The translations under genes were made by a program, and so were the position numbers. Positions 10,521-19,913 of a stretch of DNA of 64,000 nt are shown here, piece after piece. Position 1 is the stretch's first letter. Every line of letters begins with the position of its first letter. Origin of the DNA: Sphingomonadales bacterium. GTDB lineage: Bacteria > Bacteroidota > Bacteroidia > NS11-12g > UBA955. The stretch spans positions 1 through 64,000 of the forward strand of contig VHBA01000003.1 of assembly GCA_016872175.1 (NCBI GenBank). Direction: 5' to 3'. The notes under the pieces were generated by a model that did no database searches, was not told the DNA's origin, and saw only the letters and a program-made list of their open reading frames with translations.

Positions 10521-11408
10521 ATGCCGAGTCAAAAAGAAATACGCAGCCGGATTTCATCCACCATTAGCACACAGCAAATCACCAAGGCTATGAAGTTGGT
10601 GAGCGCTACCAAGCTGAGAAAGGCCAGTGATGCAATCGTACGCATGCGTCCTTATGCGGAAAAATTGAAAGGCATTATGGCCAACCTTCAGGATAGCATT
10701 GATGATCCTCAACTGGCTGTTTACTTTCAGCCACGTAAAGTAAAGAAGGTGCTTATTGTTGTTATAAGCAGCGACCGTGGACTTTGCGGAGCATTTAATT
10801 CCAATGTAATCAAACGCACCCGTTTGATTCTCACAGAAAAATATGCTGAGCAGACCAAAGCGGGTAATGTTACCCTGCTGTGTATCGGTAAAAAAGGGGG
10901 GGAATTCCTGAGTCGTCTAAAGTATACGGTGGATTCAACCTACATGCAAGCACTTACTGTGCTCGATGCTGAAAAAGCCTTTGAAATTGGCGAACACATT
11001 TTGCAAAGCTTCCGCGATGGTTCACATGATCAGGTGGAGCTGGTTTTCAATCAGTTTAAGAATGCAGCCACCCAGATTCTTACCAATGAAGTTATCCTTC
11101 CGGTAATTCCTCAGGTGAAAACGGCAACAGCTAATGCCGGTCGCCTGAATGACTATATTTTTGAGCCTAACAAAGTACAGATTCTGCAGGATTTGATTCC
11201 CAGAAGTGTTAAGACTCAGGTTTACCGCGCAATGCTTGATTCTCTTGCATCCGAACACGGAGCCCGCATGGTGGCTATGGATAAGGCTACTGAAAATGCA
11301 GGAGAACTGCTATTTAGCTTGCGTTTGGCCTATAACCAGGCACGTCAGGCAGCCATTACCCGCGAAATCAGTGAGATTGTGGGTGGTGTTGCAGCTTTGG
11401 AAGGTTAA
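10521..11408 (+). CDS. atpG: F1Fo ATP synthase subunit gamma
   Basis: 295 aa; IRSRISSTISTQQITKAMKLVSATKLRKA; SSDRGLCGAFNSNVIK; C-terminal ITREISEIVGGVAALEG. Confidence 0.97.
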   Translation: MPSQKEIRSRISSTISTQQITKAMKLVSATKLRKASDAIVRMRPYAEKLKGIMANLQDSIDDPQLAVYFQPRKVKKVLIVVISSDRGLCGAFNSNVIKRTRLILTEKYAEQTKAGNVTLLCIGKKGGEFLSRLKYTVDSTYMQALTVLDAEKAFEIGEHILQSFRDGSHDQVELVFNQFKNAATQILTNEVILPVIPQVKTATANAGRLNDYIFEPNKVQILQDLIPRSVKTQVYRAMLDSLASEHGARMVAMDKATENAGELLFSLRLAYNQARQAAITREISEIVGGVAALEG

Positions 11409-11427
11409 GTTTAAACTGGATTATATG

Positions 11428-11457
11428 AAAACGCCTCGCATTTGCGAGGCGTTTTTT
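11428..11457 (+). terminator. Rho-independent terminator after atpG
   Basis: AAAACGCCTCGC-ATTT-GCGAGGCGTTTTTT; 12-bp stem with T tract; abuts the stop of the converging 11456..11944 gene. Confidence 0.9.
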
Positions 11458-11944
11458 ATTCGTGCTCTTCGTGTCCATCTGCATCATGCGATGCCGATGG
11501 TTCGGTTTGTATTTCCTGAATATGCCTAATTTTTCCGCCTAGCCAGCCTGCCCGGGCAGATAATGTGCACCCTGCGGCAACAGCCAGCAGTAAAACCCAT
11601 TGAGCAACACCTGCGTATTTATGGTTTTTTAGCAACAAAAATCCGGCGAGTAATGAAAGTATACCTGATGCTATGTTAAAAGGCATAGCGGCTTCTGCAG
11701 CCTCTTCATGCTCATGAATGGCGTCATGTGAAATTCCAATAATATGCTCAACTGCCTCTTCAGCAGCCTCGCCGGTATTGCCTGCGATGAAACCTCCGAT
11801 GGCAGAAATCAATGTGAAGGAAAAAGCCAGTAAAAATGTATTTCTGGATTTTTGGTACATGCCCCAGGCAATTGCCATTAATGAAAATAACAGCCCCTGT
11901 ACCGGCAGGTGGTTGATGATCAGGTGCAGGTGTGCAGCATTCAA
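11456..11944 (-). CDS. DUF2231-like multi-TM membrane protein with acidic/His-rich tail
   Basis: 162 aa; HLHLIINHLPVQGLLFSLMAIAWG motif, four or more TMs; C-terminal SHDADGHEEHE. Confidence 0.55.
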   Translation of the reverse strand: MNAAHLHLIINHLPVQGLLFSLMAIAWGMYQKSRNTFLLAFSFTLISAIGGFIAGNTGEAAEEAVEHIIGISHDAIHEHEEAAEAAMPFNIASGILSLLAGFLLLKNHKYAGVAQWVLLLAVAAGCTLSARAGWLGGKIRHIQEIQTEPSASHDADGHEEHE

Positions 11945-11949
11945 GATTT

Positions 11950-12378
11950 TTATTTTCTGCGAATGTAAACAACAATTCCGTCCAGGTGTGAGATGATAGC
12001 ACTTTCCCCTGCCTGTAATGTTTCATCACCGGTTGTGGCACTTTGCCATTCGGTACCGCGGTATTTTATTTTCCCTGTTTTACCGGGAGCAACATCTTCA
12101 ACCACAACAACAGTTTGGCCTTTGTGTTCTTCAAAACGCTCTTCGTTGGAGGGGCCGAACCACAGTATTAACTTCTTGCGCAGCAAAATAACACCCAAGG
12201 CCGAAACCGCTGAGAATGTCAACCATTGGGCTGTTGTATTCATTGGCACACCCATCCAAAGCAATGCTGAGGTAAACAGTGCACCGGCACCAAGAAAAAT
12301 AACGAAGAAGGTACCAAAAGCAACATCAGCCAGAATCAGCGTTAATCCGGCAGCGCCCCATATAATTTCAGCACTCAT
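11950..12378 (-). CDS. NfeD-like membrane protein
   Basis: 142 aa; TMs then OB-fold-like tail (GQTVVVVEDVAPGKTGKIKYRGTEWQSAT...LQAGESAIISHLDG); overlaps the SPFH gene by 4 nt. Confidence 0.85.
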   Translation of the reverse strand: MSAEIIWGAAGLTLILADVAFGTFFVIFLGAGALFTSALLWMGVPMNTTAQWLTFSAVSALGVILLRKKLILWFGPSNEERFEEHKGQTVVVVEDVAPGKTGKIKYRGTEWQSATTGDETLQAGESAIISHLDGIVVYIRRK

Positions 12379-13304
12379 GATTTGGATTTGCTGTTATCGT
12401 TTTGTTGTTTAATAACGCCCATGGCAGCAGAAATCATAGATCCCATATCTGCAAAATTGGCAGGCAGAATCATGGTGTTGGTGCTTTTGGCAAGTTTGCC
12501 ATATTGTTCCACCAAATTCTCAGCCACCCGCAGCTGTACGGCTTCGAAACCGCCTTTTTCCTGCAACGCTGAGGCTACCTCACGTATTCCCTCTGCGGTT
12601 GCGCTTGCTACGGCTTTAATCGCTGCTGCTTGACCTTCTGCTTCGTTTATTTGTTGCTGGCGCATGGCTTCAGATTCCAATACTACCTTCTGCTTTTGAC
12701 CCTCGGCCTGGTTGATGGCACTTTGCTTTTCACCTTCCGAAGTCAGAATAACAGCGCGTTTCTCACGCTCTGCCTGCATTTGTTTTTCCATGGCATTTAG
12801 CACCGATTTGGGTGGTGTGATGTTCTTTATCTCATAACGAAGAATTTTCACACCCCAACCGGATGAGGCTTCATCAATGGCAGAAACGATAGCACCATTG
12901 ATGTTGGTCCGTTCTTCAAACGTTTTATCCAGGTCGATTTTACCGATTTCACTGCGCATGGTAGTTTGTGCCAGCTGAATAACGGCAAACTGATAATTTG
13001 AAATACCATAGGAGGCTTTAGCCGGATCAATAACCTGCGCGAAAACTACCCCATCTACGGCTACCTGTACGTTATCTTTGGTAATGCAAATCTGTTCAGG
13101 AATATCCATGGCAGCCTCTTTCAGAGAATGCTTGTAAGCAACCCTGTCAAAAAAGGGAATAATAATATTGAAACCGGGTTGCAAAACTTCATGGAATTTT
13201 CCCAGTCTTTCTACCACGTATGCGTTTTGCTGTGGAATGACTTTAATGGATCTCAGAATGACGAGGACGACCAGCGTCACGAGAATAGAAATAAAAATAT
13301 TCAT
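12375..13304 (-). CDS. SPFH/Band 7 (paraslipin-type) protein
   Basis: 309 aa; IKVIPQQNAYVVERLGKFHEVLQPGFNIIIPFFDRVAYKHSLKE; coiled-coil EAEGQKQK... region. Confidence 0.92.
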   Translation of the reverse strand: MNIFISILVTLVVLVILRSIKVIPQQNAYVVERLGKFHEVLQPGFNIIIPFFDRVAYKHSLKEAAMDIPEQICITKDNVQVAVDGVVFAQVIDPAKASYGISNYQFAVIQLAQTTMRSEIGKIDLDKTFEERTNINGAIVSAIDEASSGWGVKILRYEIKNITPPKSVLNAMEKQMQAEREKRAVILTSEGEKQSAINQAEGQKQKVVLESEAMRQQQINEAEGQAAAIKAVASATAEGIREVASALQEKGGFEAVQLRVAENLVEQYGKLAKSTNTMILPANFADMGSMISAAMGVIKQQNDNSKSKS

Positions 13305-13388
13305 AGCTTTTAATTTTGATATTCAAATGTATGAATTAAAAGTATCCGAATAATTTGTTTTTATCGATAAAATTGCGTATATTGTATT

Positions 13389-15611
13389 TTACGCATCAAG
13401 GCGTTTCACCTGAATATACTGATGTGTTCCTTGAATTTTCTGCATTAGCAAATCAAGGTGCGCTTTACTATGCAGAAATACTTCCAGGCGTCCTTCAAAA
13501 GTTCCTTCTGCCTCATTTGCCTGAATATTAATGCTTCGCATATTCACCTCCATATCCTTGGAAATGATATCTGTAATTTTACTAACAATACCTACATCAT
13601 CAATACCTCTTACAGACAAGATGGCTTCAAAAGGCTTTTCATATCCGTCGCTGCGCCAGGATGCGGCGATGATGCGGTAACCATACTGGCTCATCAGGCG
13701 TTGGGCATTGGGGCAGGAAGTGCGGTGAATTTTAACGCCTTCACCTACGGTAATAAAACCAAAAATAGGATCACCGGGCAAAGGGTTGCAGCATTTGGCC
13801 AGCTGGTACGACATTTCAAAGTCGTCGCCAATGACAATTTGTCCTTTTACCTTTTGCGTTTTTTTGGGGGAGGTCGGCTTTTCAGTCTTCGGCTTGGAAA
13901 CGGACTTATTAACAGCAATGTCTTTTAATACAAGCTTCTCAACCTTGATATCCCCATTGGCAACTTTATGGTAAAACTCTGCCGCAGTGGTGGTTTGAAA
14001 ATGCCGCATCAGTAATGCGATATTTTTCTCGGAAATGACTTCGCCCTGGCTTTTAAATTTGCGCTCCACCATTTCCTTACCCATACCCGCCAGCTTGGTT
14101 TTCTCCATTTTTAGGTATTCCCTGATTTTGCTTCGGGCTTTGCCAGTTTTTACCAGATCCAGCCAACCTGCATTGGCGCGGGGTTTTTGGGTGGTTAAAA
14201 TTTCAACAATGTCTCCGTTCTTTAGCACATGACTGATAGGAACTAGCTTGTTGTTGACTTTAGCGCCAATGGTATGCAAACCTACCTGGCTGTGAACGGC
14301 AAAGGCAAAATCGAGTGCTGTGCTGCCCAGCGGAAGGTTCTTAACGTCTCCCCGAGGGGTAAATAGGTAAATTTCTTCGCCCAACAGGCTAAACCGGAAT
14401 TCGCTTACCAGTTCCAGGGCGCTTAAATCCTGGTTTTCCAAGGTGTCTTTTACGTTGGATAACCAATTTTCAAAGGCTTGGTCCTGAGGGGTGCTGCTTT
14501 TAGATCCTTCTTTGTATCGCCAGTGGGCGGCAAGACCGCGTTCTGCCACGTCATCCATGCGCTTGCTGCGTATCTGTATTTCCACCCAGCGTCCTTTTGG
14601 TCCAAGTACTGTTGCATGCAATGCTTCATAACCGTTGCTTTTGGGCTGGCTTAGCCAATCACGGAGCCTGTTGGCATGGCTGCGGTACTGATCGGTAATG
14701 ATAGAATATACTTTCCAGCAATCTGCTTTTTCCAGAAACAGGGGAGAATCAATAACCACGCGGATGGCGAAGACATCATACACTTCCTCAAACGGTATTT
14801 GTTGCACCTTCATCTTGCGGGCAATGCCGTAAATACTTTTCGGCCTGCCTTTAATCTCCACGATTTTCATATCCGTTTTATCCAGTTCGGCACGCAAAGG
14901 CTCAATGAATTCGCGGATATAGCGCTGCCTTGATAATTTAGTTTCTGCCAGTTTTTGGGAAATTTCCCGATATAGTTCAGGCTCAGTGAATTTCAGTGCC
15001 AGGTCTTCCATCTCTGTTTTGATGGCATTCAAACCCAGACGGTGTGCAAGGGGAGCGTAAATGAAATTTGTCTCTGAAGCAATTTTCAGTTTGGTGTTTT
15101 CGCTTACCGAACCCAATGTGCGCATATTGTGCAGCCTGTCGCATAATTTGATAAGGATAACCCTAAGGTCTTCACCCAGGGTGAGAAGCATTTTCTTGAA
15201 ATTCTCCGCCTGGATGCTATGGTCTTTGTCAACGTTGTCAAAAACCGTACTGATTTTGGTTAAACCGTCAATAATAGAAGCTACCTTAGGACCAAAGCGA
15301 TGTTCAATATCGTCCAGGGTGATTTCGGTATCCTCCACCACATCATGCAATAAGGCACAGATTACGCTGTTAGGGCCCAGGCCAAGCTCGCTTACGGCAA
15401 TCTGCGCTACTGCCAGCGGGTGAAAGATGTAGGGCTCGCCGCTTTTGCGGACCATGCCTTCGTGTGAACGGGCGGCTAGATCGAAGGCATCTCGGACTTT
15501 ATTTAATTTATCCTTTGAAACATCCTTATCCAGCGAGCGCAGCAGATGTCGATACCGCTTCAGCAGTTCTGATCTGTAAATCTCATAGGTTTCGCCTTCC
15601 AGCAGTGGCAT
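13389..15611 (-). CDS. Bifunctional (p)ppGpp synthetase/hydrolase (RelA/SpoT)
   Basis: 740 aa; HD domain (CALLHDVVEDTEIT), synthetase (GRPKSIYGIARKM, KSNGYEALHATVLGPKGRWVEIQIRS), TGS and ACT domains. Confidence 0.96.
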   Translation of the reverse strand: MPLLEGETYEIYRSELLKRYRHLLRSLDKDVSKDKLNKVRDAFDLAARSHEGMVRKSGEPYIFHPLAVAQIAVSELGLGPNSVICALLHDVVEDTEITLDDIEHRFGPKVASIIDGLTKISTVFDNVDKDHSIQAENFKKMLLTLGEDLRVILIKLCDRLHNMRTLGSVSENTKLKIASETNFIYAPLAHRLGLNAIKTEMEDLALKFTEPELYREISQKLAETKLSRQRYIREFIEPLRAELDKTDMKIVEIKGRPKSIYGIARKMKVQQIPFEEVYDVFAIRVVIDSPLFLEKADCWKVYSIITDQYRSHANRLRDWLSQPKSNGYEALHATVLGPKGRWVEIQIRSKRMDDVAERGLAAHWRYKEGSKSSTPQDQAFENWLSNVKDTLENQDLSALELVSEFRFSLLGEEIYLFTPRGDVKNLPLGSTALDFAFAVHSQVGLHTIGAKVNNKLVPISHVLKNGDIVEILTTQKPRANAGWLDLVKTGKARSKIREYLKMEKTKLAGMGKEMVERKFKSQGEVISEKNIALLMRHFQTTTAAEFYHKVANGDIKVEKLVLKDIAVNKSVSKPKTEKPTSPKKTQKVKGQIVIGDDFEMSYQLAKCCNPLPGDPIFGFITVGEGVKIHRTSCPNAQRLMSQYGYRIIAASWRSDGYEKPFEAILSVRGIDDVGIVSKITDIISKDMEVNMRSINIQANEAEGTFEGRLEVFLHSKAHLDLLMQKIQGTHQYIQVKRLDA

Positions 15612-15621
15612 GTATCGGTTT

Positions 15622-16992
15622 TCAGGATTTGTTTAATGCTGCAAAATGGTGGAAGAAACGGGGAATGGTTTCAATTCCTTTGAAATAATTGAAAATTCCG
15701 TAATGTTCATTGGGAGAGTGCAATGCGTCGCTGTCCAGTCCAAAACCCATCAGAACCACTTTGGTTTTAAGTTCTTTTTCAAACAAAGCCACAATAGGAA
15801 TACTGCCACCACCGCGGGTTGGAATCGGATCTTTGCCAAAAGTGTCTTTCAGCGCTGCTGCCGCTGATTTATAGGCAATACTGTCGGTGGGTGTTAAAAC
15901 CGGCTCGCCGCCATGGTGTGGTCTCACTTCCACTTTTATACCCGCAGGTGCGATGCTTTCAAAATGGTTTTTGAACAATTCCGTAATGGCTTCGCTGCTT
16001 TGATTGGGAACCAGGCGCATGCTTATTTTGGCGTATGCCTTGGAAGGTAAAACTGTTTTACTGCCTTCACCTGTATAACCTCCCCAGATGCCATTCACAT
16101 CCAGCGTGGGCCTGATACCGGTTCTTTCTATGGTGCTGAAACCTTTTTCTCCCAGGACATCGTTTACATTCAGGTCTGTTTTGTACTCTTCAATATCAAA
16201 GGGAATCCGCGACATAGCATCCCTGTCTTCAGCAGAGGTTTCCAATACATCATCATAAAACCCGGGAATGGTAATGTGGCGGTTTTCATCATGCATGCTC
16301 GCAATCATGCTGCAAAGTGCATTGATGGGATTGGCTACGGCACCACCGTATACGCCGCTGTGAAGATCGCGATTCGGTCCGGTAACCTCCACTTCCACAT
16401 AAGACAATCCGCGGAGTCCGACATCGATACTTGGACAATCATTGGCCACCATGGAGGTATCGCTGATCAGGATAACGTCGGCTTTTAGTTTTTCGCGGTT
16501 GTTTACGCAAAAAGGTCCGAGGTTACCACTGCCTACTTCTTCCTCCCCTTCAATCATGAATTTTACGTTGCAGCAGAGGCTGTCGGTTTTCATCATGGTT
16601 TCAAATGCTTTCACATACATGAAAAACTGTCCTTTATCGTCTGCGGCGCCGCGTGCGTATATTTTCCCATCCCTCACATTGGGCTCGAATGCGGGTGTAG
16701 TCCAAAGCTCATCGGGGGCTGATGGTTGTACATCGTAATGTCCATAAATTAAAACTGTGGGCCATGCCGGATTGACCATTTTTTCACCATACACAATGGG
16801 ATGCCCTGCGGTTTCTTCTATACTCACATTATCAGCTCCTGCACTGCGCAGATGTGCAGCCACAGATTCGGCGCATGTTCTCACATCTCCGGCAAACGCA
16901 CTATCGGCAGAAATACTTGGAATACGCAGTAAATCAAAAAGTTCCTGTAAAAAGCGGTCTTTGTTTTGTTCGATGTAGGCGTCTTGACTCAT
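15622..16992 (-). CDS. M20 family dipeptidase
   Basis: 456 aa; VLIYGHYDVQPSAPDELW, RGAADDKGQFFMYVKA, MIEGEEEVGSGNL. Confidence 0.93.
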   Translation of the reverse strand: MSQDAYIEQNKDRFLQELFDLLRIPSISADSAFAGDVRTCAESVAAHLRSAGADNVSIEETAGHPIVYGEKMVNPAWPTVLIYGHYDVQPSAPDELWTTPAFEPNVRDGKIYARGAADDKGQFFMYVKAFETMMKTDSLCCNVKFMIEGEEEVGSGNLGPFCVNNREKLKADVILISDTSMVANDCPSIDVGLRGLSYVEVEVTGPNRDLHSGVYGGAVANPINALCSMIASMHDENRHITIPGFYDDVLETSAEDRDAMSRIPFDIEEYKTDLNVNDVLGEKGFSTIERTGIRPTLDVNGIWGGYTGEGSKTVLPSKAYAKISMRLVPNQSSEAITELFKNHFESIAPAGIKVEVRPHHGGEPVLTPTDSIAYKSAAAALKDTFGKDPIPTRGGGSIPIVALFEKELKTKVVLMGFGLDSDALHSPNEHYGIFNYFKGIETIPRFFHHFAALNKS

Positions 16993-17067
16993 AGTGCCCG
17001 CAATTTACATCAACCACTTGATTTTTTTTGTAACTGCAATTGATATATGTTATCTATTTTTGTGACA

Positions 17068-17241
17068 ATGAAAGATACTTCGGCCATTTCTGTTCAGGGT
17101 TTTAAAAATCAGTTTTTTCTCTGGGAAGTGATCATCACTATTCTGGTGTTTGTGGCTATTTATTTCTTTTTGAAAGCATTCAAGAATAAAGAGTCAGCGG
17201 CAAAAACCCATAATAACCAGTTTGAGCGCTTTGATGATTAA
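17068..17241 (+). CDS. Small single-TM hypothetical protein
   Basis: MKDTSAISVQGFKNQFFLWEVIITILVFVAIYFFLKAF...; the ORF track start (17047) precedes a TATTTTTG -7 motif at 17055-17062, so 17068 is preferred. Confidence 0.5.
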   Translation: MKDTSAISVQGFKNQFFLWEVIITILVFVAIYFFLKAFKNKESAAKTHNNQFERFDD

Positions 17242-17246
17242 ATGCC

Positions 17247-18077
17247 ATGATGCAGACACTGATTGATTTTTTTAAAGGAATGCATCCACTAATGCAGGGC
17301 TTGGTGGCTACCGGTTTTACCTGGCTGGTAACAGCACTTGGGGCCTCGTTTGTCTTTTTTATGAAAGATATTCGCCGCGGATTTATGGACACCATGCTGG
17401 GATTCACCGGTGGTGTGATGCTGGCGGCAAGTTTTTGGAGCCTGCTTAATCCTGCCATCTCCATGGCCGAATCGGCCTGGTCGCCGCAATGGGCATGGGT
17501 TCCTGTTGCCATTGGTTTTTTATTGGGGGCATTTTTTATTTTCGGACTCGACCAGTTTCTGCCACACTTACATATTCACCAGCCCATGGAAAAAAGGGAA
17601 GGGGTAAAAACTGTCTGGAACCGCACTGTTTTGCTGGTATTGGCTATTACACTGCATAACATTCCCGAAGGCCTTGCCGTGGGCGTGGCTTTTGGTGCTG
17701 TGGCCGAAGGATTGCCCGGTGCCGATATGGCCGGTGCTATTGCGTTGGCTATTGGTATTGGCATTCAGGATTTTCCGGAAGGCCTGGCCGTGGCCATTCC
17801 GCTTAGAAGGTTTGGCATGAGTCGCACCAAATCCTTTCTGTGGGGGCAACTGAGCGGTGTGGTAGAACCGGTTGCAGGTGTGCTTGGGGTGGCGCTGGTA
17901 ATGGTCGCACAACCATTATTGCCTTATCTGTTGGCGTTTGCAGCCGGCGCTATGATTTACGTGGTGGTGGAAGAGGTTATCCCCGAAACCCAGCGCGACG
18001 GGCACACAGACAAAGCCACGCTTGGCCTTATTTTCGGCTTTGTACTGATGATGGCGTTGGATGTGGGATTGGGGTAA
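17247..18077 (+). CDS. ZIP family metal transporter
   Basis: 276 aa; ALTLHNIPEGLAVGVAFGAV-type (AITLHNIPEGLAVGV) and AIGIGIQDFPEGLAVAIPLR motifs. Confidence 0.92.
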   Translation: MMQTLIDFFKGMHPLMQGLVATGFTWLVTALGASFVFFMKDIRRGFMDTMLGFTGGVMLAASFWSLLNPAISMAESAWSPQWAWVPVAIGFLLGAFFIFGLDQFLPHLHIHQPMEKREGVKTVWNRTVLLVLAITLHNIPEGLAVGVAFGAVAEGLPGADMAGAIALAIGIGIQDFPEGLAVAIPLRRFGMSRTKSFLWGQLSGVVEPVAGVLGVALVMVAQPLLPYLLAFAAGAMIYVVVEEVIPETQRDGHTDKATLGLIFGFVLMMALDVGLG

Positions 18078-18078
18078 A

Positions 18079-18807
18079 TCAATAAAAATACCCGTTCGAT
18101 TTTTTGAAATTGCTTAGGTTGAAGTAGTAGCTGAAACCTATGTGCAGAAAGCCTCCGCGGTAATTAAGCGGAAACTGTTTTTTCAAACCATCGCTGTGAG
18201 CAACCATAATTGAGGCATCATTGCTTAAAGATTGTGTGTAGGTAATCCCAAACTCATAGCGGTTGTTGTTCTCTGAAGTTCCACCCATGGCAAAACCCAG
18301 GTAAAACATAGGGTAAATATTGCGGGTGCTATATTCGTTTATACGGAATGCAGGTTTTTTGTCATTGTTTGTTAGAGATGTACTGTCTCCTCGCAAGTTG
18401 AAATTGGCAACAATACCGAATTTTTCGGTAATGAAGTTTTGTGCATTAAACTGTTGCCTGAAATGCAGGCCCAACGGCACATTGATGCTCCAGAATTTTC
18501 GCACAATATCCGGATTGATGGCCAAGGTATCATTATTCAGTTTGTAGCCTTTCTGTACAAAATTGGCTCCAAATGCTATGCCAGCATTGCTGCTGATGTC
18601 ATATACGCCATTTAGGCCCAGTGCAATTCCCAATCGGTTGCGTTTGGTGAAATTTGCAGGAAAGGTATCGCTGTTTGCCGTCCGGCTAAAATTGGCGCCT
18701 GCGTTGAATCCCAGCATTAGCCGGGTGTCTTTTTTGTCTTCCTGTGCGCAAAGACTTTGAAAGCTGAAAAGCAAAACAGATAAAACAAAAAACAAACGGT
18801 TTGGCAT
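18079..18807 (-). CDS. PorT-family-like outer-membrane beta-barrel protein
   Basis: 242 aa; signal peptide (MPNRLFFVLSVLLFSFQSLCAQ), beta-barrel pattern, C-terminal aromatic strand. Confidence 0.7.
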   Translation of the reverse strand: MPNRLFFVLSVLLFSFQSLCAQEDKKDTRLMLGFNAGANFSRTANSDTFPANFTKRNRLGIALGLNGVYDISSNAGIAFGANFVQKGYKLNNDTLAINPDIVRKFWSINVPLGLHFRQQFNAQNFITEKFGIVANFNLRGDSTSLTNNDKKPAFRINEYSTRNIYPMFYLGFAMGGTSENNNRYEFGITYTQSLSNDASIMVAHSDGLKKQFPLNYRGGFLHIGFSYYFNLSNFKKSNGYFY

Positions 18808-18811
18808 ACGG

Positions 18812-18842
18812 CAAATTTACAAGTAGGCGTATACAATACAAA
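18812..18842 (-). promoter_or_regulatory. Candidate Bacteroidota promoter for 18079..18807
   Basis: On the minus strand: TTTG (18842-18839), 19-nt spacer, TAAATTTG (18819-18812), only 4 nt before the ATG at 18807. Confidence 0.6.
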
Positions 18843-18887
18843 GCATCAATTTTATTCTTGTTTTTCCGATGACCCTCTGAAAATGGG

Positions 18888-18895
18888 TAACTTTG
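18888..18895 (+). promoter_or_regulatory. Candidate -7 element for the acyl-CoA reductase gene
   Basis: TAACTTTG = perfect TAnnTTTG, 4 nt before the ATG at 18900; no clear TTTG -33. Confidence 0.4.
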
Positions 18896-18899
18896 CCCC

Positions 18900-19913
18900 A
18901 TGCAACAACGGGTGTGGCTTGATTCGCTTAGTAACTTCATGGAAAAACATGAATCGGATGCCATTTGGCAACAAAAAAAGCATGAAGCAGAGATTAAAAA
19001 TCCATGGTTCACCCAAGCTTATATTTCAAAAAGCATCAACACCTGGATTGCTGCACTGGATAAGGATTCACAAAGTTGGCTGGCAAAATATTCACTTCCA
19101 TCAGTGTTTTCTACTCAAACCATGGGCATTATTATGGCCGGCAATATTCCCTTGGTTGGTTTACATGACCTGCTTTGCGGCATTGTGTGTGGTTATAAGG
19201 TTAGAATAAAGGCCAGTTCGGATGATGAGGTGCTTATGAAATATGTGGTTGCGGGATGGATTGCTGCAAATCCGGATTTGCAGGGCAGAATTGAATTTTC
19301 GGATAATTTTAAAGGATTGGATGCGGCCATTGCTACCGGCAGTAATAACAGCGGCCGCTATTTTGAATATTATTTCAGGAATATTCCGCATTTATTGCGT
19401 GGGCACCGAAACAGCGTGGCTGTTGTATCTGAGGATTCTACAGAGGCAGCACTGACGGTGCTTGGAGAAGATATTTTCACCTATTTCGGACTGGGTTGCC
19501 GCAATGTTACCCACTTGTTACTGCCGCGGGGCTTTGATATGGTTCGTCTTTTTCATGCCTGGGAACCCTTCTCAGGGTTGATTCACCATCATAAATATTA
19601 CAATAATTATCACTACCACAGGGCTGTATTGCTAATGAATCTGGACAAACATCTGGATAATGGTTTTGTGATTCTGAAGGAAACAGAGGATGTTTATGCA
19701 CCCGTTGGCATGGTGGGTTATCATTTTTACGAAGCGCTCGAGGATGTAAGGCAATATATCGAGCAAAATGAGCCACGTATTCAGGTTGTAACAGGTATGA
19801 CTTCAACAGTTGAATTTGGAAAAGCCCAGCAACCCGGTTTGGCTGACTATGCAGACCACACAGATACCATAAAGTGGTTAATTGACAACTATAAAGCCGA
19901 GGCCAGCAGCTGA
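18900..19913 (+). CDS. Acyl-CoA reductase (LuxC-like)
   Basis: 337 aa; similar in layout to Bacteroidota LuxC-like acyl-CoA reductases (IMAGNIPLVGLHDLLCGI, ATGSNNSGRYFEYYF). Confidence 0.8.
   Translation: MQQRVWLDSLSNFMEKHESDAIWQQKKHEAEIKNPWFTQAYISKSINTWIAALDKDSQSWLAKYSLPSVFSTQTMGIIMAGNIPLVGLHDLLCGIVCGYKVRIKASSDDEVLMKYVVAGWIAANPDLQGRIEFSDNFKGLDAAIATGSNNSGRYFEYYFRNIPHLLRGHRNSVAVVSEDSTEAALTVLGEDIFTYFGLGCRNVTHLLLPRGFDMVRLFHAWEPFSGLIHHHKYYNNYHYHRAVLLMNLDKHLDNGFVILKETEDVYAPVGMVGYHFYEALEDVRQYIEQNEPRIQVVTGMTSTVEFGKAQQPGLADYADHTDTIKWLIDNYKAEASS

Noticed and set aside
10890-10902. A6G7 homopolymer run in atpG as a possible second slippage site
   Set aside because: The frame continues uninterrupted as IGKKGGEFL and the protein is full length; neither alternative frame offers a meaningful product.
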